From: Sulfobacillus benefaciens
GTDB taxonomy: Bacteria > Bacillota > Sulfobacillia > Sulfobacillales > Sulfobacillaceae
Direction of reading: 5' to 3'
Length of the DNA: 64,000 bases
NCBI GenBank assembly: GCA_003023725.1
Contig: PXYT01000004.1
Span: forward strand, 1-64,000
Shown piece by piece: positions 33,793-43,066 of this stretch; positions within the stretch are counted from its first letter, which is position 1; each line of letters starts with the position of its first letter. The notes below the pieces were generated by a model. The model saw only the letters and a program-made list of their open reading frames with translations, was not told the DNA's origin and ran no database searches. A program made the position numbers and the translations under genes.

Positions 33793-35403
33793 CTAGATGG
33801 CGCCAGCGTCCTTAGTTTCCTCCAGCGCATCAAGAACTTCTTCCACATCCTTTGTCTTGTATCCGCTAGCCACGCCCCAGTAATAAAAGATAAGGGAGCC
33901 CACGGCAATCACCACAAGATCCAAGGGGTAATGGATAAGTCCCTTTCCATGATTGAAAGGCGCACCAAACACCGACGACCCGTAATAAGACATTCCCAGC
34001 ATGAAAAGCAGATAAACAATCATCCAGATGCCGGACTTTAGGGATTGCGCAGTAGGCCGCTGAATCTGATCCGGAGCCACCAGAGTAGCAATCCCGTACA
34101 AAACCAATCCCACCAGCATAGCAATCAATAAGGGCAGGTTCACTACCCATCCCGTCCAGTAAATAATCAAGGAACCCCCAATAAAGGCCAGAGGAGCGAT
34201 AATGTGCATTCCGCCCAGTTTCACCGGCCTCTTGGCGTTCGGCGCAATGCGGCGGAACACCGCTGCAGAGACTGGGCCGATAATATAGGTTAAAACAGTG
34301 GCCGAGGACACAAATCCGACCAGTTTCTGCCAAGCCGGAAACGGCGCCAAGAACAGTAATCCCATAATTAAAGCAGTAATCAATGCTACATAAGGAATTC
34401 CGGTTTTGCTGTCGACCTTGGTCAACGCCCGCGGGAAATAGTGGTTATTGCCGAGTGCATAGAGAACTCGTGTCGTTGAAGCCATGTAGATATTTCCGGT
34501 CCCTGCAGGGGACAATATGGCGTCGGCGTACAGAAGCGTGGCGAACCAGCCCAAACCCAGCGTCATAGCCAGTTCGGCAAACGGGGCCGAATAGTTCAGC
34601 GTTGACCATCCTTTGGACACTTGAGAAGTCGGCACGCCGCCAATAAAGACCAGTTGCAAGAGAACATAAAGCAAAATGCCGATAATGAGAGAATACACAA
34701 CCGCACGGGGCACATCACGCTGCGGATGTTTGGCTTCTCCAGCCAGATCCACTGCTTGCCGAAATCCCAAAAAGGAAAACACGATACCAGCAGTCGAAAC
34801 CATCTTCATCATGCCCGACGATTTGTACGGCATGAAGCCATGAGAACCCAGGTTGCTCCAATGCATCCCGATAAACAAGAAAATCAGCACCGTCGCCGTG
34901 GGCATGATGAACTTGATCAGGGTCACCGGGGTATTCACCCGGGCAAACGAACGAACGCCATAATAATTGATGACGAAAAACACCACCATCAAAGCAGCAG
35001 CCACCAAAAGCCCCAGCGCGGAAATGTTGCCGTTGGCCGCTTTAAAGGCCGGTATATAGCTTTGCGCATAGGTGACCACACCTTCTGCTTCCACCGACGG
35101 TACCGAGGCATAAGCTAAAAATGCCGCCCACCCCATGATAAAACTGGTCAAATGGCCATGAGAGTAATGGGGATAGCGGGCAATTCCTCCGGATTCCGGG
35201 ATTAACCCACCCAACTCTGCGTAGACGAGGCCGATAAGCATAACGACCACGCCGCCAATTACCCAGCTGAAAATCGCTGACGGTCCCGCACCCTGTGCAG
35301 CCGCTTCGCTGGCTAATAACCAACCTGACCCGATAATCGCTCCCAGTGAGGCCATCGTTAAATCGAGAAGAGATAATTCCTTTTTCAGGCCCTTATTGAT
35401 CAA
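33793..35403 (-). CDS. APC-superfamily amino acid permease
   Basis: A 536-residue transporter with about 12-14 membrane helices. TTG 35403 is chosen because AGGAGG lies 7 nt upstream; the longer frame has no site. The start of helix 1, LDLTMASLGAIIGSGWLLAS, carries the GAIIGSG substrate loop typical of amino acid-polyamine-organocation permeases. It resembles the aspartate/proton or general amino acid symporter type; substrate open. It is a single gene with its own terminator. Confidence 0.88.
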   Translation of the reverse strand: MINKGLKKELSLLDLTMASLGAIIGSGWLLASEAAAQGAGPSAIFSWVIGGVVVMLIGLVYAELGGLIPESGGIARYPHYSHGHLTSFIMGWAAFLAYASVPSVEAEGVVTYAQSYIPAFKAANGNISALGLLVAAALMVVFFVINYYGVRSFARVNTPVTLIKFIMPTATVLIFLFIGMHWSNLGSHGFMPYKSSGMMKMVSTAGIVFSFLGFRQAVDLAGEAKHPQRDVPRAVVYSLIIGILLYVLLQLVFIGGVPTSQVSKGWSTLNYSAPFAELAMTLGLGWFATLLYADAILSPAGTGNIYMASTTRVLYALGNNHYFPRALTKVDSKTGIPYVALITALIMGLLFLAPFPAWQKLVGFVSSATVLTYIIGPVSAAVFRRIAPNAKRPVKLGGMHIIAPLAFIGGSLIIYWTGWVVNLPLLIAMLVGLVLYGIATLVAPDQIQRPTAQSLKSGIWMIVYLLFMLGMSYYGSSVFGAPFNHGKGLIHYPLDLVVIAVGSLIFYYWGVASGYKTKDVEEVLDALEETKDAGAI

Positions 35404-36032
35404 TGGTTTTCCTCCTAACGGTTTAGCTGAATTATTGTGAACAGGAACCCTTGAAATGGAGCCAAATGGAACGCAGTATACCAACTGCGAATAATTAACT
35501 TCGACATAACTCTCAAATATCCTGCCTAATCAGATATTTTATTTTAATGCTTGCAACAGTATTTTTTTCCGGGATTTTGTGGTATTCGCGAACTTTTGAG
35601 GAATTTTCCATATCGTCCGGGAGCTCCAATACGGTTCATCACTTCGCAAATATGAATAATTTTCCTGGATTGCGGTGCCCAACTTCCGCTATCCCCATCT
35701 TGCCATAGTCTTACTGTGTGACCTTTTAATGCCCTGGGAGATTTCAGGCCAGTTCTATACGACTTTACAGAGTTCACCCCAGGTTACAGTAAGGCTGCTA
35801 TACCTTAAGGGAAAAGCCAACCAAACAACAACGACGTACTGCATTTTGATTCACTGCCACGAGGCATGCCTCCAATATCTTCCAAGTTTCGTGACTTCTA
35901 CGAGATATTTTTAGTCTTCCCAGCTTACCTACAATCTTGCACACAGCCCGTTCCTCACCGTCTTGTCCGACCACAAACCCGACGTGGTAAAGTGATAGCA
36001 CGAGATCATTTGCTAAGGGGGTAAAGAAGTCC
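35404..36032. other. Intergenic region without recognised features
   Basis: About 630 nt between divergent genes, AT-rich near 35480-35580. The promoters of the permease (minus) and the nicotinamidase (plus) should be here. I see no gene, RNA or clear repeat. Confidence 0.45.
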
Positions 36033-36650
36033 ATGAGAAACAACTTGGATCTATCATTTACAGCACTGATTGTTGTCGATTTTCAAAATGATTTTTGTCC
36101 GGGCGGGACTCTGGCGGTATCCGAAGGCGACCAAATTTATCCGGTCGTTCAAGATCTTGTCAATGAGTTTGAAGACCGCCACCGGCCCATCGTCTTTACG
36201 CGCGACTATCACCCCTCCAACCATATCTCCTTTGTGAACAGGGGCGGTCCTTGGCCTCCCCACTGTGTTCAAGGAACCTATGGTTTTGAATTTTTTCCAA
36301 AACTTCGGATTCCGGATAATGCCGCTCATTTTTTCAAAGGATACCTCAAAGATGCCGACGCCTACAGTGGCTTCGAAGGTTGTCTGGCCACAAACGGTAC
36401 AATTACCGGGATCACGTTGGAATCGTGGCTGCATTCACAAAATGTCCATCAAGTGTATATCACGGGGTTGGCCACCGACTACTGTGTCAAAGCCACGGCC
36501 ATCGACGCTACGCGTGCCGGATTCGACACAATCGTCATTACCAATGGCGTCAAAGGAGTCAACGTCTCGCCTCACGACAGTGAAAGAGCGCTCAACGACA
36601 TGAAGCAGGCTGGCGCATGCCTTTTGGAATGGCCGGCTAGACATGGATAA
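36033..36650 (+). CDS. pncA: Nicotinamidase
   Basis: A 205-residue isochorismatase-fold amidase that converts nicotinamide to nicotinate for NAD salvage. The catalytic triad is visible: Asp in VVDFQNDFCPGG, Lys in HFFKGYLKD and Cys in GLATDYCVKATA. The metal ligands are present as the Asp/His pair in TRDYHPSNHISF. AAGGGGG precedes the ATG. The next gene overlaps it by 8 nt and is a related hydrolase, and a LytS-type kinase follows, so the three may share a transcript. Confidence 0.88.
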   Translation: MRNNLDLSFTALIVVDFQNDFCPGGTLAVSEGDQIYPVVQDLVNEFEDRHRPIVFTRDYHPSNHISFVNRGGPWPPHCVQGTYGFEFFPKLRIPDNAAHFFKGYLKDADAYSGFEGCLATNGTITGITLESWLHSQNVHQVYITGLATDYCVKATAIDATRAGFDTIVITNGVKGVNVSPHDSERALNDMKQAGACLLEWPARHG

Positions 36651-37215
36651 AAAACCCGCCGTCCTGGTTATCGACTTGCAAGAAGTCATTGCCCGTCCCC
36701 GGTCCGCTAAAGATCCCCGGCACCGGGTATTAGCCGCCAGCCAGGCCGTGATCCGCCAAGCCCGCTTACAGTCGGTGCCGGTAATATTTACAAAAACGGT
36801 CAGCCGCCCCGACCACAAGGGGTCGATCACCGCGGTGATCGACCGAGATAGGCGCCAGCCTTCATCGCCTGCACAATGGGACTTTGGCGAGATATTGCCC
36901 GAATTGGGCCCTTTAGCCCACGACATTGTGGTTTCCAAATTTCAATGGAGCCCTTTTTATGGCAGTCCTCTGGAAATGTTTTTGAGGCGCTTAGAGGTTA
37001 ACACCTTGCTATTAATGGGAATCCCCACCAATTTGGCGGTGGAAAGTACGGCCCGCGATGCTTATGATAGAAATTACCATTGTATTGCGATTGCGGACGC
37101 GATGATGGGAACGACACCTGAAGAGCATCGTTTCAGTTTAACTTATGTATATCCTCGGATTAGCCGGGTTATGAATTCAACAGGAATCATTGCCTGGCTT
37201 GCCGCAAAGCATTGA
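36643..37215 (+). CDS. Isochorismatase-fold hydrolase lacking the nucleophile Cys
   Basis: A 190-residue member of the same superfamily as PncA: Asp in VLVIDLQEV and Lys in VSKFQWSPFYG are present. The usual Cys site reads GIPTNLAVESTAR, with Ala in place of Cys, so amidase chemistry through a thioester is not possible. It is closer to isochorismatase-type or non-amidase members. It starts within the last codons of pncA and is similar to the protein at 61721, suggesting two paralogues. Substrate unknown. Confidence 0.8.
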   Translation: MDKKPAVLVIDLQEVIARPRSAKDPRHRVLAASQAVIRQARLQSVPVIFTKTVSRPDHKGSITAVIDRDRRQPSSPAQWDFGEILPELGPLAHDIVVSKFQWSPFYGSPLEMFLRRLEVNTLLLMGIPTNLAVESTARDAYDRNYHCIAIADAMMGTTPEEHRFSLTYVYPRISRVMNSTGIIAWLAAKH

Positions 37216-37227
37216 GGGGTGAATCCA

Positions 37228-38544
37228 ATGAAACCGCGTTGTCTGGTTATCCTGGGCGTCCCAACACTGGCCATCATCGTCCTTTCGGCCACCCTTCCGC
37301 TTGCGGGGTGGCAATGGGCTGTTGCCCTCATCGGAATTCTAATTCCGTGGGGATTATACTTCAAAAAAACTGGGAAAAAGCCCTCGGCCTTGTTGCAGGA
37401 AGACGGATCGGCAGCCACACTCGATGCCGCCGAAACCACCTTCCAGATTGGCCATGCAGCCTTGCCCCATCTGCGACAGGGCTTGAACCGCGAGACCGCG
37501 CAGTATATTGCCAATATTATTCAACGCACGGTGGGCGTGGAAGCCGTAGCTATTACGGATACCCATATTGTTCTGGGATGGGCCGGAAAAAAATGCCCCC
37601 AGCATGATCCCGGCACATTCTTGTCTCGCACCACCAAGGAAGTCATGCGGGACAAAGTTCAACGTATTTTACAAACCGAAGAACTTCAAGGCGACTATGA
37701 AGAATGTCAACTCGGCGTTGTGGTCATCACTCCCTTAGTGTCTCATAACCAGGCAGTCGGTTCGGTCAAGCTCTACGTCGCCGAACAGAGCATGCTTCCC
37801 AAACGCGTCGGCCGTTTGGCCGAAGGGATTGCCCAACTTCTATCCATTTTGCTGGAAGTCGCAGAAGTGGACCGTCAGCGCAGCTTAGCCTCAGCAGCCC
37901 GCCTGGAAGCTCTTCAGGCTCAAATCCGCCCACATTTTCTCTTTAACGTTCTGAATACCATCATCTCGTTTTCACGTACAGACCCGGACAAAGCCCGGGA
38001 TTTGCTGATCCAACTGGCGTCATTCTTCCGCCGCTCCCTCTCCCATAAAGGATCCACGGTCCTGTTAAAAGATGAGATCGACTATGTCCAAACCTATTTA
38101 AACCTGGAGAAGGCCCGCTACGGTGACAAATTGCGGTACCGCCTGCGTATCCAACCCGAGTCCCTACACCGCTCGGTACCGGTGTTAATTATCCAACCGC
38201 TAGTTGAAAACGCGGTAATTCATGGCATTGCAGAAAAGGAAGGATCGGGAATGGTCAGCGTCAGCATCCGCAATCGGGGACGGGACACGATCATTTACAT
38301 TTCCGACAACGGACGGGGCATTCCTCGCTCTAAACAGCGGGAAATTTTTCAAATGGGCGAGGGGCAAGGTATGGGTCTCGGCCTGTCCAATGTTTCCGAA
38401 AGACTGGTGGGCCTATATGGAAACAAGTATCGGTTGCGGTTGCGCTCTTCCGAGAACAAGGGAACAACCGTGCGTCTCGTGATACCCGCTACCGTTCCCC
38501 AGGATCTCGATCAATCCGAAACCGTGCGCACGGCTTTTAGTTAA
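37228..38544 (+). CDS. LytS-type sensor histidine kinase with GAF domain
   Basis: 438 residues from ATG 37228 (GAGGGG 8 nt upstream). Two membrane helices in the first 45 residues, a GAF-like domain at about 70-215, the His_kinase signature ALQAQIRPHFLFNVLNTI with phospho-acceptor His, and an HATPase domain (PLVENAVIHG, DNGRGIP, GLGLSNV). This short-anchored layout differs from classical LytS with a 5TM receptor domain. It is followed 60 nt later by a LytTR regulator, forming a complete pair. The signal is likely cytoplasmic through GAF. Confidence 0.88.
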   Translation: MKPRCLVILGVPTLAIIVLSATLPLAGWQWAVALIGILIPWGLYFKKTGKKPSALLQEDGSAATLDAAETTFQIGHAALPHLRQGLNRETAQYIANIIQRTVGVEAVAITDTHIVLGWAGKKCPQHDPGTFLSRTTKEVMRDKVQRILQTEELQGDYEECQLGVVVITPLVSHNQAVGSVKLYVAEQSMLPKRVGRLAEGIAQLLSILLEVAEVDRQRSLASAARLEALQAQIRPHFLFNVLNTIISFSRTDPDKARDLLIQLASFFRRSLSHKGSTVLLKDEIDYVQTYLNLEKARYGDKLRYRLRIQPESLHRSVPVLIIQPLVENAVIHGIAEKEGSGMVSVSIRNRGRDTIIYISDNGRGIPRSKQREIFQMGEGQGMGLGLSNVSERLVGLYGNKYRLRLRSSENKGTTVRLVIPATVPQDLDQSETVRTAFS

Positions 38545-38604
38545 TGCGCACGCAAAATTGACAGCTTTTCATCTCTTTTTCATCTCTATAGATGGAGGTT
38601 CGCC

Positions 38605-39336
38605 ATGCTTAAAGCGCTTATTGTGGAAGACGAATATCCTGCGCGTCAAGAACTCCGGTTTCTATTGGAGCCATACCACGACGTCATAGAAATCATTGGC
38701 GAGGCCCAATCGGCTAAAGAGGCTCTGTCGCTGATTAAGGCACTGGATTACGACGTCGTCTTTTTAGACGTCAAAATGCCGGGAATGTCCGGGGTGGAAC
38801 TAGCCCGTTTGCTCAAAGAAGACCATCCCCACCTAAAAATCGTGTTTGTCTCCGCCCATGAGCAATACGCCGTTGACGCTTTCACCATTCAGGTGGTGGA
38901 TTATTTACTGAAACCGATATCCAACGAACGAATTGCAGAAACGGTGAGGCGACTGACCCAAAATGAAGCGGCCGACCATGTGAGACCACCGGTAGACCCT
39001 CTGACCTGGGTCCCTTGCGAATCCAACGGACACACCATCCCGGTGAATGTCCGCGACATCATCTTTATCATGGCCGAACACGAGATCATTTATATCTACA
39101 CCTATCACGAACGCTACCCGACCCGCTTCACCCTGCAAGAGTTACAGGAGCGTCTTCCCCCCGACACATTTTTGCGAACGCACAGGAGTTTTATTGCCAA
39201 TATGCATCAGGTCAAAGAAATTATGCCCTACTTTAACGGCACTTTCCTCCTAAAAATGAAAGACCGTCAGGGGAGTGAAGTCGTGGTGAGCCGTTCGAAT
39301 GTCAAAAAAGTAAAAGAGCTATTCAACATTACCTGA
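38605..39336 (+). CDS. LytTR-family response regulator
   Basis: A 243-residue regulator: receiver domain with EDEYPARQE acidic pocket and phospho-acceptor Asp in VVFLDVKMPGMSG; LytTR DNA-binding domain from about residue 135, including FIMAEHEIIYIYT and FLRTHRSFIANMHQVKEI. GGAGG precedes the ATG. It pairs with the LytS-like kinase before it. Its last 18 nt overlap the end of the convergent moaE gene. Confidence 0.92.
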   Translation: MLKALIVEDEYPARQELRFLLEPYHDVIEIIGEAQSAKEALSLIKALDYDVVFLDVKMPGMSGVELARLLKEDHPHLKIVFVSAHEQYAVDAFTIQVVDYLLKPISNERIAETVRRLTQNEAADHVRPPVDPLTWVPCESNGHTIPVNVRDIIFIMAEHEIIYIYTYHERYPTRFTLQELQERLPPDTFLRTHRSFIANMHQVKEIMPYFNGTFLLKMKDRQGSEVVVSRSNVKKVKELFNIT

Positions 39337-39759
39337 ATGGTCCGGATGGTCGTGCCACTCACTGGAGCCGTCGGCCCAGTGCTCCTTCTTCCAAATGGGC
39401 ACTTCGCTCTTCACCCGGTCAATACCGGCTTTCGCCGCGGCAAACGCGGCCTCCCGGTGCGCAGCCGATACCGCCACCAGAACACTCGCGGCACCCACCG
39501 GGAGCTCCCCAATCCGGTGAATAATAACCACGTGACTTATGGCAAACTCCTGTTTCATGGCCTCGCCGATTTTCTTTAAATGAGTCTGCGCCATAGTCGG
39601 ATACGCGTCATAATACAGTCCCAGAGACTTGCGGCCCTCATATTCGTCCCGCACAGTGCCCAGAAAAATGGCCTGTGCCCCTGTTGCCGGATCATCAATC
39701 ATCGTCAGGGCTTCGGTAATATCGATAGAATCTTCTGTAATAAGATAGTAATCCACCAC
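39319..39759 (-). CDS. moaE: Molybdopterin synthase catalytic subunit MoaE
   Basis: 146 residues. It inserts sulfur from MoaD thiocarboxylate into precursor Z to make molybdopterin. Family motifs seen are AQAIFLGTVRDEYEGR, YYDAYPTMAQ, VVIIHRIGELPVG and PIWKKEHWADG with the catalytic Lys pair. The start is ambiguous: GTG 39759 has GGGAG 5 nt upstream, and GTG 39765 or 39756 are in frame. It follows moaD by 41 nt on the same strand. Its product serves the molybdoenzyme at 1.8-4.7 kb or others. Confidence 0.9.
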   Translation of the reverse strand: MVDYYLITEDSIDITEALTMIDDPATGAQAIFLGTVRDEYEGRKSLGLYYDAYPTMAQTHLKKIGEAMKQEFAISHVVIIHRIGELPVGAASVLVAVSAAHREAAFAAAKAGIDRVKSEVPIWKKEHWADGSSEWHDHPDHSGNVE

Positions 39760-39800
39760 GTTCACTCCCACCCTTAAGAGTATTGAGCCCCTGGCTGCAT

Positions 39801-40049
39801 TTAGCCCCCGCTGACAGGCGGCACAACAGCTAAAGCGTCGCCCGGACGCAGATTGTATTGCGGATCCACCCATTCCTCATTCACGCTGAAGAGCCATGAT
39901 TCCAAAGGCTCTCTAAGACCGGTGGACAAATATTGTTGAAAAAACTCCTGAATCGATAGCGGTTCCGGTAACTCATAGATTTTCTCCCGCGCATTCATAC
40001 GATCCGCCGCGAACGAGAAGAATAGAACCGTAATACCATTATTCGTCAC
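39801..40049 (-). CDS. moaD: Molybdopterin synthase sulfur carrier subunit MoaD
   Basis: An 82-residue ubiquitin-fold protein starting at GTG 40049 with AAAGGAG 9 nt upstream. It ends in VVPPVSGG, the exposed Gly-Gly that is adenylated and thiocarboxylated. ITVLFFSFAADRMN at the N-terminus is the standard first strand. It lies upstream of moaE and is divergent from the transpeptidase gene. Confidence 0.88.
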   Translation of the reverse strand: MTNNGITVLFFSFAADRMNAREKIYELPEPLSIQEFFQQYLSTGLREPLESWLFSVNEEWVDPQYNLRPGDALAVVPPVSGG

Positions 40050-40105
40050 CTGTTTCCGCTCCTTTCCGTTTACATCACTTATCGAAGGAGGCACTCTTAA
40101 GGTTG

Positions 40106-40927
40106 ATGTGGCACCGCCATTTTAAGACCATGTTACTTCGTGCTGTGGCATTGATTTGGGCAATCACGCTCTCGTTGACAGAACACCCGTTAAACACGTT
40201 CGCCAATACCTCTCTCAGTCGTTCCCCGGTATTCTTAGCTCATCCATGGCGAGTGGGCATAGACTATCCTCTGCTCATCAAAATCCCACTATCCATGAAT
40301 CTCTCATCACTTTACCATCATATCACGCTGGCGCCGCACGAGAGCTTTATTTTAACACGATTAACTGACCACGAGTTCGCCTTGCGGCCTCGGGGTTTCT
40401 GGCCTGGATCCACGCTCATCCGTTGCACGTTGAGCACCCCTCGCGGCGTTGTTGAAACTGTGTTCGACACGGATGACGGCAAAATCTTGCGGGTCAGTCT
40501 ATCCACTCAGAGCATGGAAGCTTACGAAGGTGGAACCCTTGTCCGGGTCATGCCCGTTTCTACAGGTACCGCCCCCAATTGGACAACCCCGCAAGGCACA
40601 TTCTATATCTATCGGCGGGTTCTCGATGACCACATGCGTGGTGGCACGCCAGGGACCCAAGACACTTGGGATGTTAGCCATGTTCCCTATGCTCAGTACA
40701 TTTATAAGGCGGTAGCCATCCACGGAGCTTGGTGGAATCATCACTTCGGCATTCCCCGCTCCCACGGATGCATCCAATTATCGACAAAAATCCACAATTC
40801 CCACCCTGCTACCGTCGTCGACAACGCCAAATGGGTCTGGAATTTTACCGACATCGGCACTCCAGTCATAATTTCTGGACAGACTCCGCCGGATCCGGCA
40901 AGGGTTCTGCCTTACCCGGAGGAATAA
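40106..40927 (+). CDS. Secreted L,D-transpeptidase (YkuD domain)
   Basis: About 273 residues with an N-terminal signal (basic MWHRHFK then LLRAVALIWAITLSL). The YkuD catalytic motif is IHGAWWNHHFG-x-PRSHGCIQLS, with Cys as nucleophile in SHGC. The enzyme makes 3-3 peptidoglycan cross-links or attaches proteins outside the membrane. AAGGAGG lies 14 nt before this ATG; a TTG one codon upstream is an alternative. Its 3' end overlaps the convergent lgt gene by 62 nt. Confidence 0.88.
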   Translation: MWHRHFKTMLLRAVALIWAITLSLTEHPLNTFANTSLSRSPVFLAHPWRVGIDYPLLIKIPLSMNLSSLYHHITLAPHESFILTRLTDHEFALRPRGFWPGSTLIRCTLSTPRGVVETVFDTDDGKILRVSLSTQSMEAYEGGTLVRVMPVSTGTAPNWTTPQGTFYIYRRVLDDHMRGGTPGTQDTWDVSHVPYAQYIYKAVAIHGAWWNHHFGIPRSHGCIQLSTKIHNSHPATVVDNAKWVWNFTDIGTPVIISGQTPPDPARVLPYPEE

Positions 40928-41693
40928 TTCGAGTCGCCGACTTGCGCCAAGTGCGCCGCATCATCAACCAGGTAAACACCATAATCGGCGGGGTGAAAAG
41001 CTGCATCAAAGTCGTAAATCCAATACCCCAGTAGGGATTAATGTAGTGAATGATGTATAAAGGATTGTCCCTAGTGGTCTCCCCGATGAATCCTCGCAAG
41101 ATTGCATAATAAAACATCGCCGACCAGAATTGGTAGCCGGGAGGAGGAGTACGGTGGCGTTCCAGCCAAAAATAACGGAGAATTAAAAACACCCCGATAA
41201 AAGATCCCCACAATTGTTCCGGCCACCGTCCAAAACCCAGTTCGGTCATTCGGCCCAAGACTTCGTGATTAAAGATGTTGCCAATGCGCACCATAAAAAT
41301 TCCCAGACCAATCCCCGGAATAGTCCAGTCGACAAGATAATTGAAGGTCAGGGGTTTTTTCCGCAACTGGTACCACAATGCGAGAACGCCGAACCCGACC
41401 GCACCGTCATAGGCGAGACCTCCGTCCCAAATCCTAAGAATCTGCACGGGATCCATCCAAATCCATTGGGGTTCGTTCGCCAAAACGAAGACAACCCGCG
41501 CTCCGATGACTCCCCACAAAACAGTCCACAATGTAATATTGGACAAGCGGTCAGGATCTTCCCCTAACTGCCTTCCCCGTTCAATAAGGTAATATGAGCC
41601 CCCCAAAATAGCCATAACCATAAAAATCCCGTACCAATGCACTCCAATGGGGCCGATTTTAAACGCGAATGGATGTAGTTTCGGAATGTACAT
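40866..41693 (-). CDS. lgt: Prolipoprotein diacylglyceryl transferase Lgt
   Basis: A 275-residue membrane enzyme that adds diacylglycerol to the lipobox Cys of prolipoproteins. It has about seven helices, the N-terminal GVHWYGIFMVMAILGG with the H-x-Y/WYG motif, ARVVFVLANEP, and the family signature region VRIGNIFNHEVLGR, where His replaces the more common Gly after Asn. Its tail overlaps the YkuD gene. A lipoprotein that would need Lgt is encoded at 48.3 kb. Confidence 0.88.
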   Translation of the reverse strand: MYIPKLHPFAFKIGPIGVHWYGIFMVMAILGGSYYLIERGRQLGEDPDRLSNITLWTVLWGVIGARVVFVLANEPQWIWMDPVQILRIWDGGLAYDGAVGFGVLALWYQLRKKPLTFNYLVDWTIPGIGLGIFMVRIGNIFNHEVLGRMTELGFGRWPEQLWGSFIGVFLILRYFWLERHRTPPPGYQFWSAMFYYAILRGFIGETTRDNPLYIIHYINPYWGIGFTTLMQLFTPPIMVFTWLMMRRTWRKSATRIIPPGKAEPLPDPAESVQKL

Positions 41694-41714
41694 AGACTCC
41701 CTTCCTTTTGCCGG

Positions 41715-42983
41715 TTACAAGCCTTGGAACACGCGCTCAGCTACCTTCAGTGTCGACTCTATGGTGGCTTGAGTGTGTGCCGATGATGGAAATGCGGATT
41801 CAAACGGTGACGGGGGAAAGAATACCCCCCCTTCCAGCATACCATGGAAGAATTTTCGGTACCGGGCATGATCGCACCGATTGACCTCATCAAAATTGCG
41901 CGGGGGGGCATCCGCAAAAAACAGGGTAAACATGCCCCCAATCGTGTTTGCGCTGACCGAAACCCCGTGCGCCCGGCCTCGTTCAACCAGTTGATTTGCC
42001 AGTTCCCGGGTCTTTTCCTCCAGCTCGGAATAAAAGCCCGGCTGATGAATTGCTTCGAGCTGAGCCACACCAGCGGCCATAGCCACGGGATTTCCCGACA
42101 GGGTTCCGGCCTGATAGACGGGGCCCAAGGGAGCAATCTGCTGCATGTAGTGTCTTTTGCCGCCCAAGGCCCCCACCGGCATCCCTGCCCCAATCACCTT
42201 GGCCAAACAGACTAAATCCGGATCGAGGCCAAACAAGCGTGAAGCTCCTCCCCATGCGACCCGAAATCCCGTCATCACTTCATCGACAATCCACAAAGAC
42301 CCATATTGTCTGGTCAGATCCCGAATGGTTTCCAAAAATCCGGGCGCGGGCAAGATTGTCCCCATGTTACCGGCGACGGGCTCCGTAATCACGGCGGCTA
42401 TTTCTTCTCCTCTTTCACCAAATACGGCCCTCAAAGATTCCGTGTCGTTATAAGGCACACTCAGCGTCAACGCCGCAAGGGATTCCGGAACTCCTTGAGA
42501 ATCTGGGATTCCCATAGTGGCAGCTCCCGAACCGGCTTTGACCAGCAAAGAATCCCCATGACCGTGATACGATCCCGAAAATTTGACTATTCGCGCCCTG
42601 CCGGTTATGCCCCGGGCCAGACGAATTGCCGCCATCGTGGCTTCCGTCCCCGAGTTCACCATACGTACCATCTCAACACCGGGAACAGCTTCGCAGAGGA
42701 TTTCGGCCATTTTGATTTCCAGCTCGGTTGGAGTACCGTAACTTAATCCTTTGGACGCCTGCCGAGTTACGGCCTGGACCACGCGAGGATGGGCGTGGCC
42801 CAAGATCAGAGGACCGTAACTCATAACAAAATCGATATACCGGGTGCCGTGAACATCCTCTAAATAAGCTCCTTCACCGCGCTCGACGAAAAACGGTTCT
42901 CCTCCCACTCCCCTAAAGGACCGGACAGGAGAATTGACACCCCCGGGTAATAGTTCTTGCGCTCTTTGCCAATAACTTTCCAC
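41715..42983 (-). CDS. hemL: Glutamate-1-semialdehyde 2,1-aminomutase
   Basis: A 422-residue PLP enzyme that forms 5-aminolevulinate from glutamate-1-semialdehyde in the C5 haem pathway. Landmarks are PGGVNSPVRSFRGVGGEPFF at the N-terminus, SGTEATMAAIRLARG, WIVDEVMTGFRV, and the PLP Lys in CLAKVIGAGMPVGALGG. Length is normal. It lies 21 nt upstream of lgt on the same strand, with no other hem genes nearby. Confidence 0.94.
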   Translation of the reverse strand: MESYWQRAQELLPGGVNSPVRSFRGVGGEPFFVERGEGAYLEDVHGTRYIDFVMSYGPLILGHAHPRVVQAVTRQASKGLSYGTPTELEIKMAEILCEAVPGVEMVRMVNSGTEATMAAIRLARGITGRARIVKFSGSYHGHGDSLLVKAGSGAATMGIPDSQGVPESLAALTLSVPYNDTESLRAVFGERGEEIAAVITEPVAGNMGTILPAPGFLETIRDLTRQYGSLWIVDEVMTGFRVAWGGASRLFGLDPDLVCLAKVIGAGMPVGALGGKRHYMQQIAPLGPVYQAGTLSGNPVAMAAGVAQLEAIHQPGFYSELEEKTRELANQLVERGRAHGVSVSANTIGGMFTLFFADAPPRNFDEVNRCDHARYRKFFHGMLEGGVFFPPSPFESAFPSSAHTQATIESTLKVAERVFQGL

Positions 42984-43066
42984 GATTTCGTTCTCCTTGC
43001 CACTAAAATAACTCGCTCCGGATTATGAACCACTCGTTTCCTGCATCTCGCCGACGAGGTTGGCCG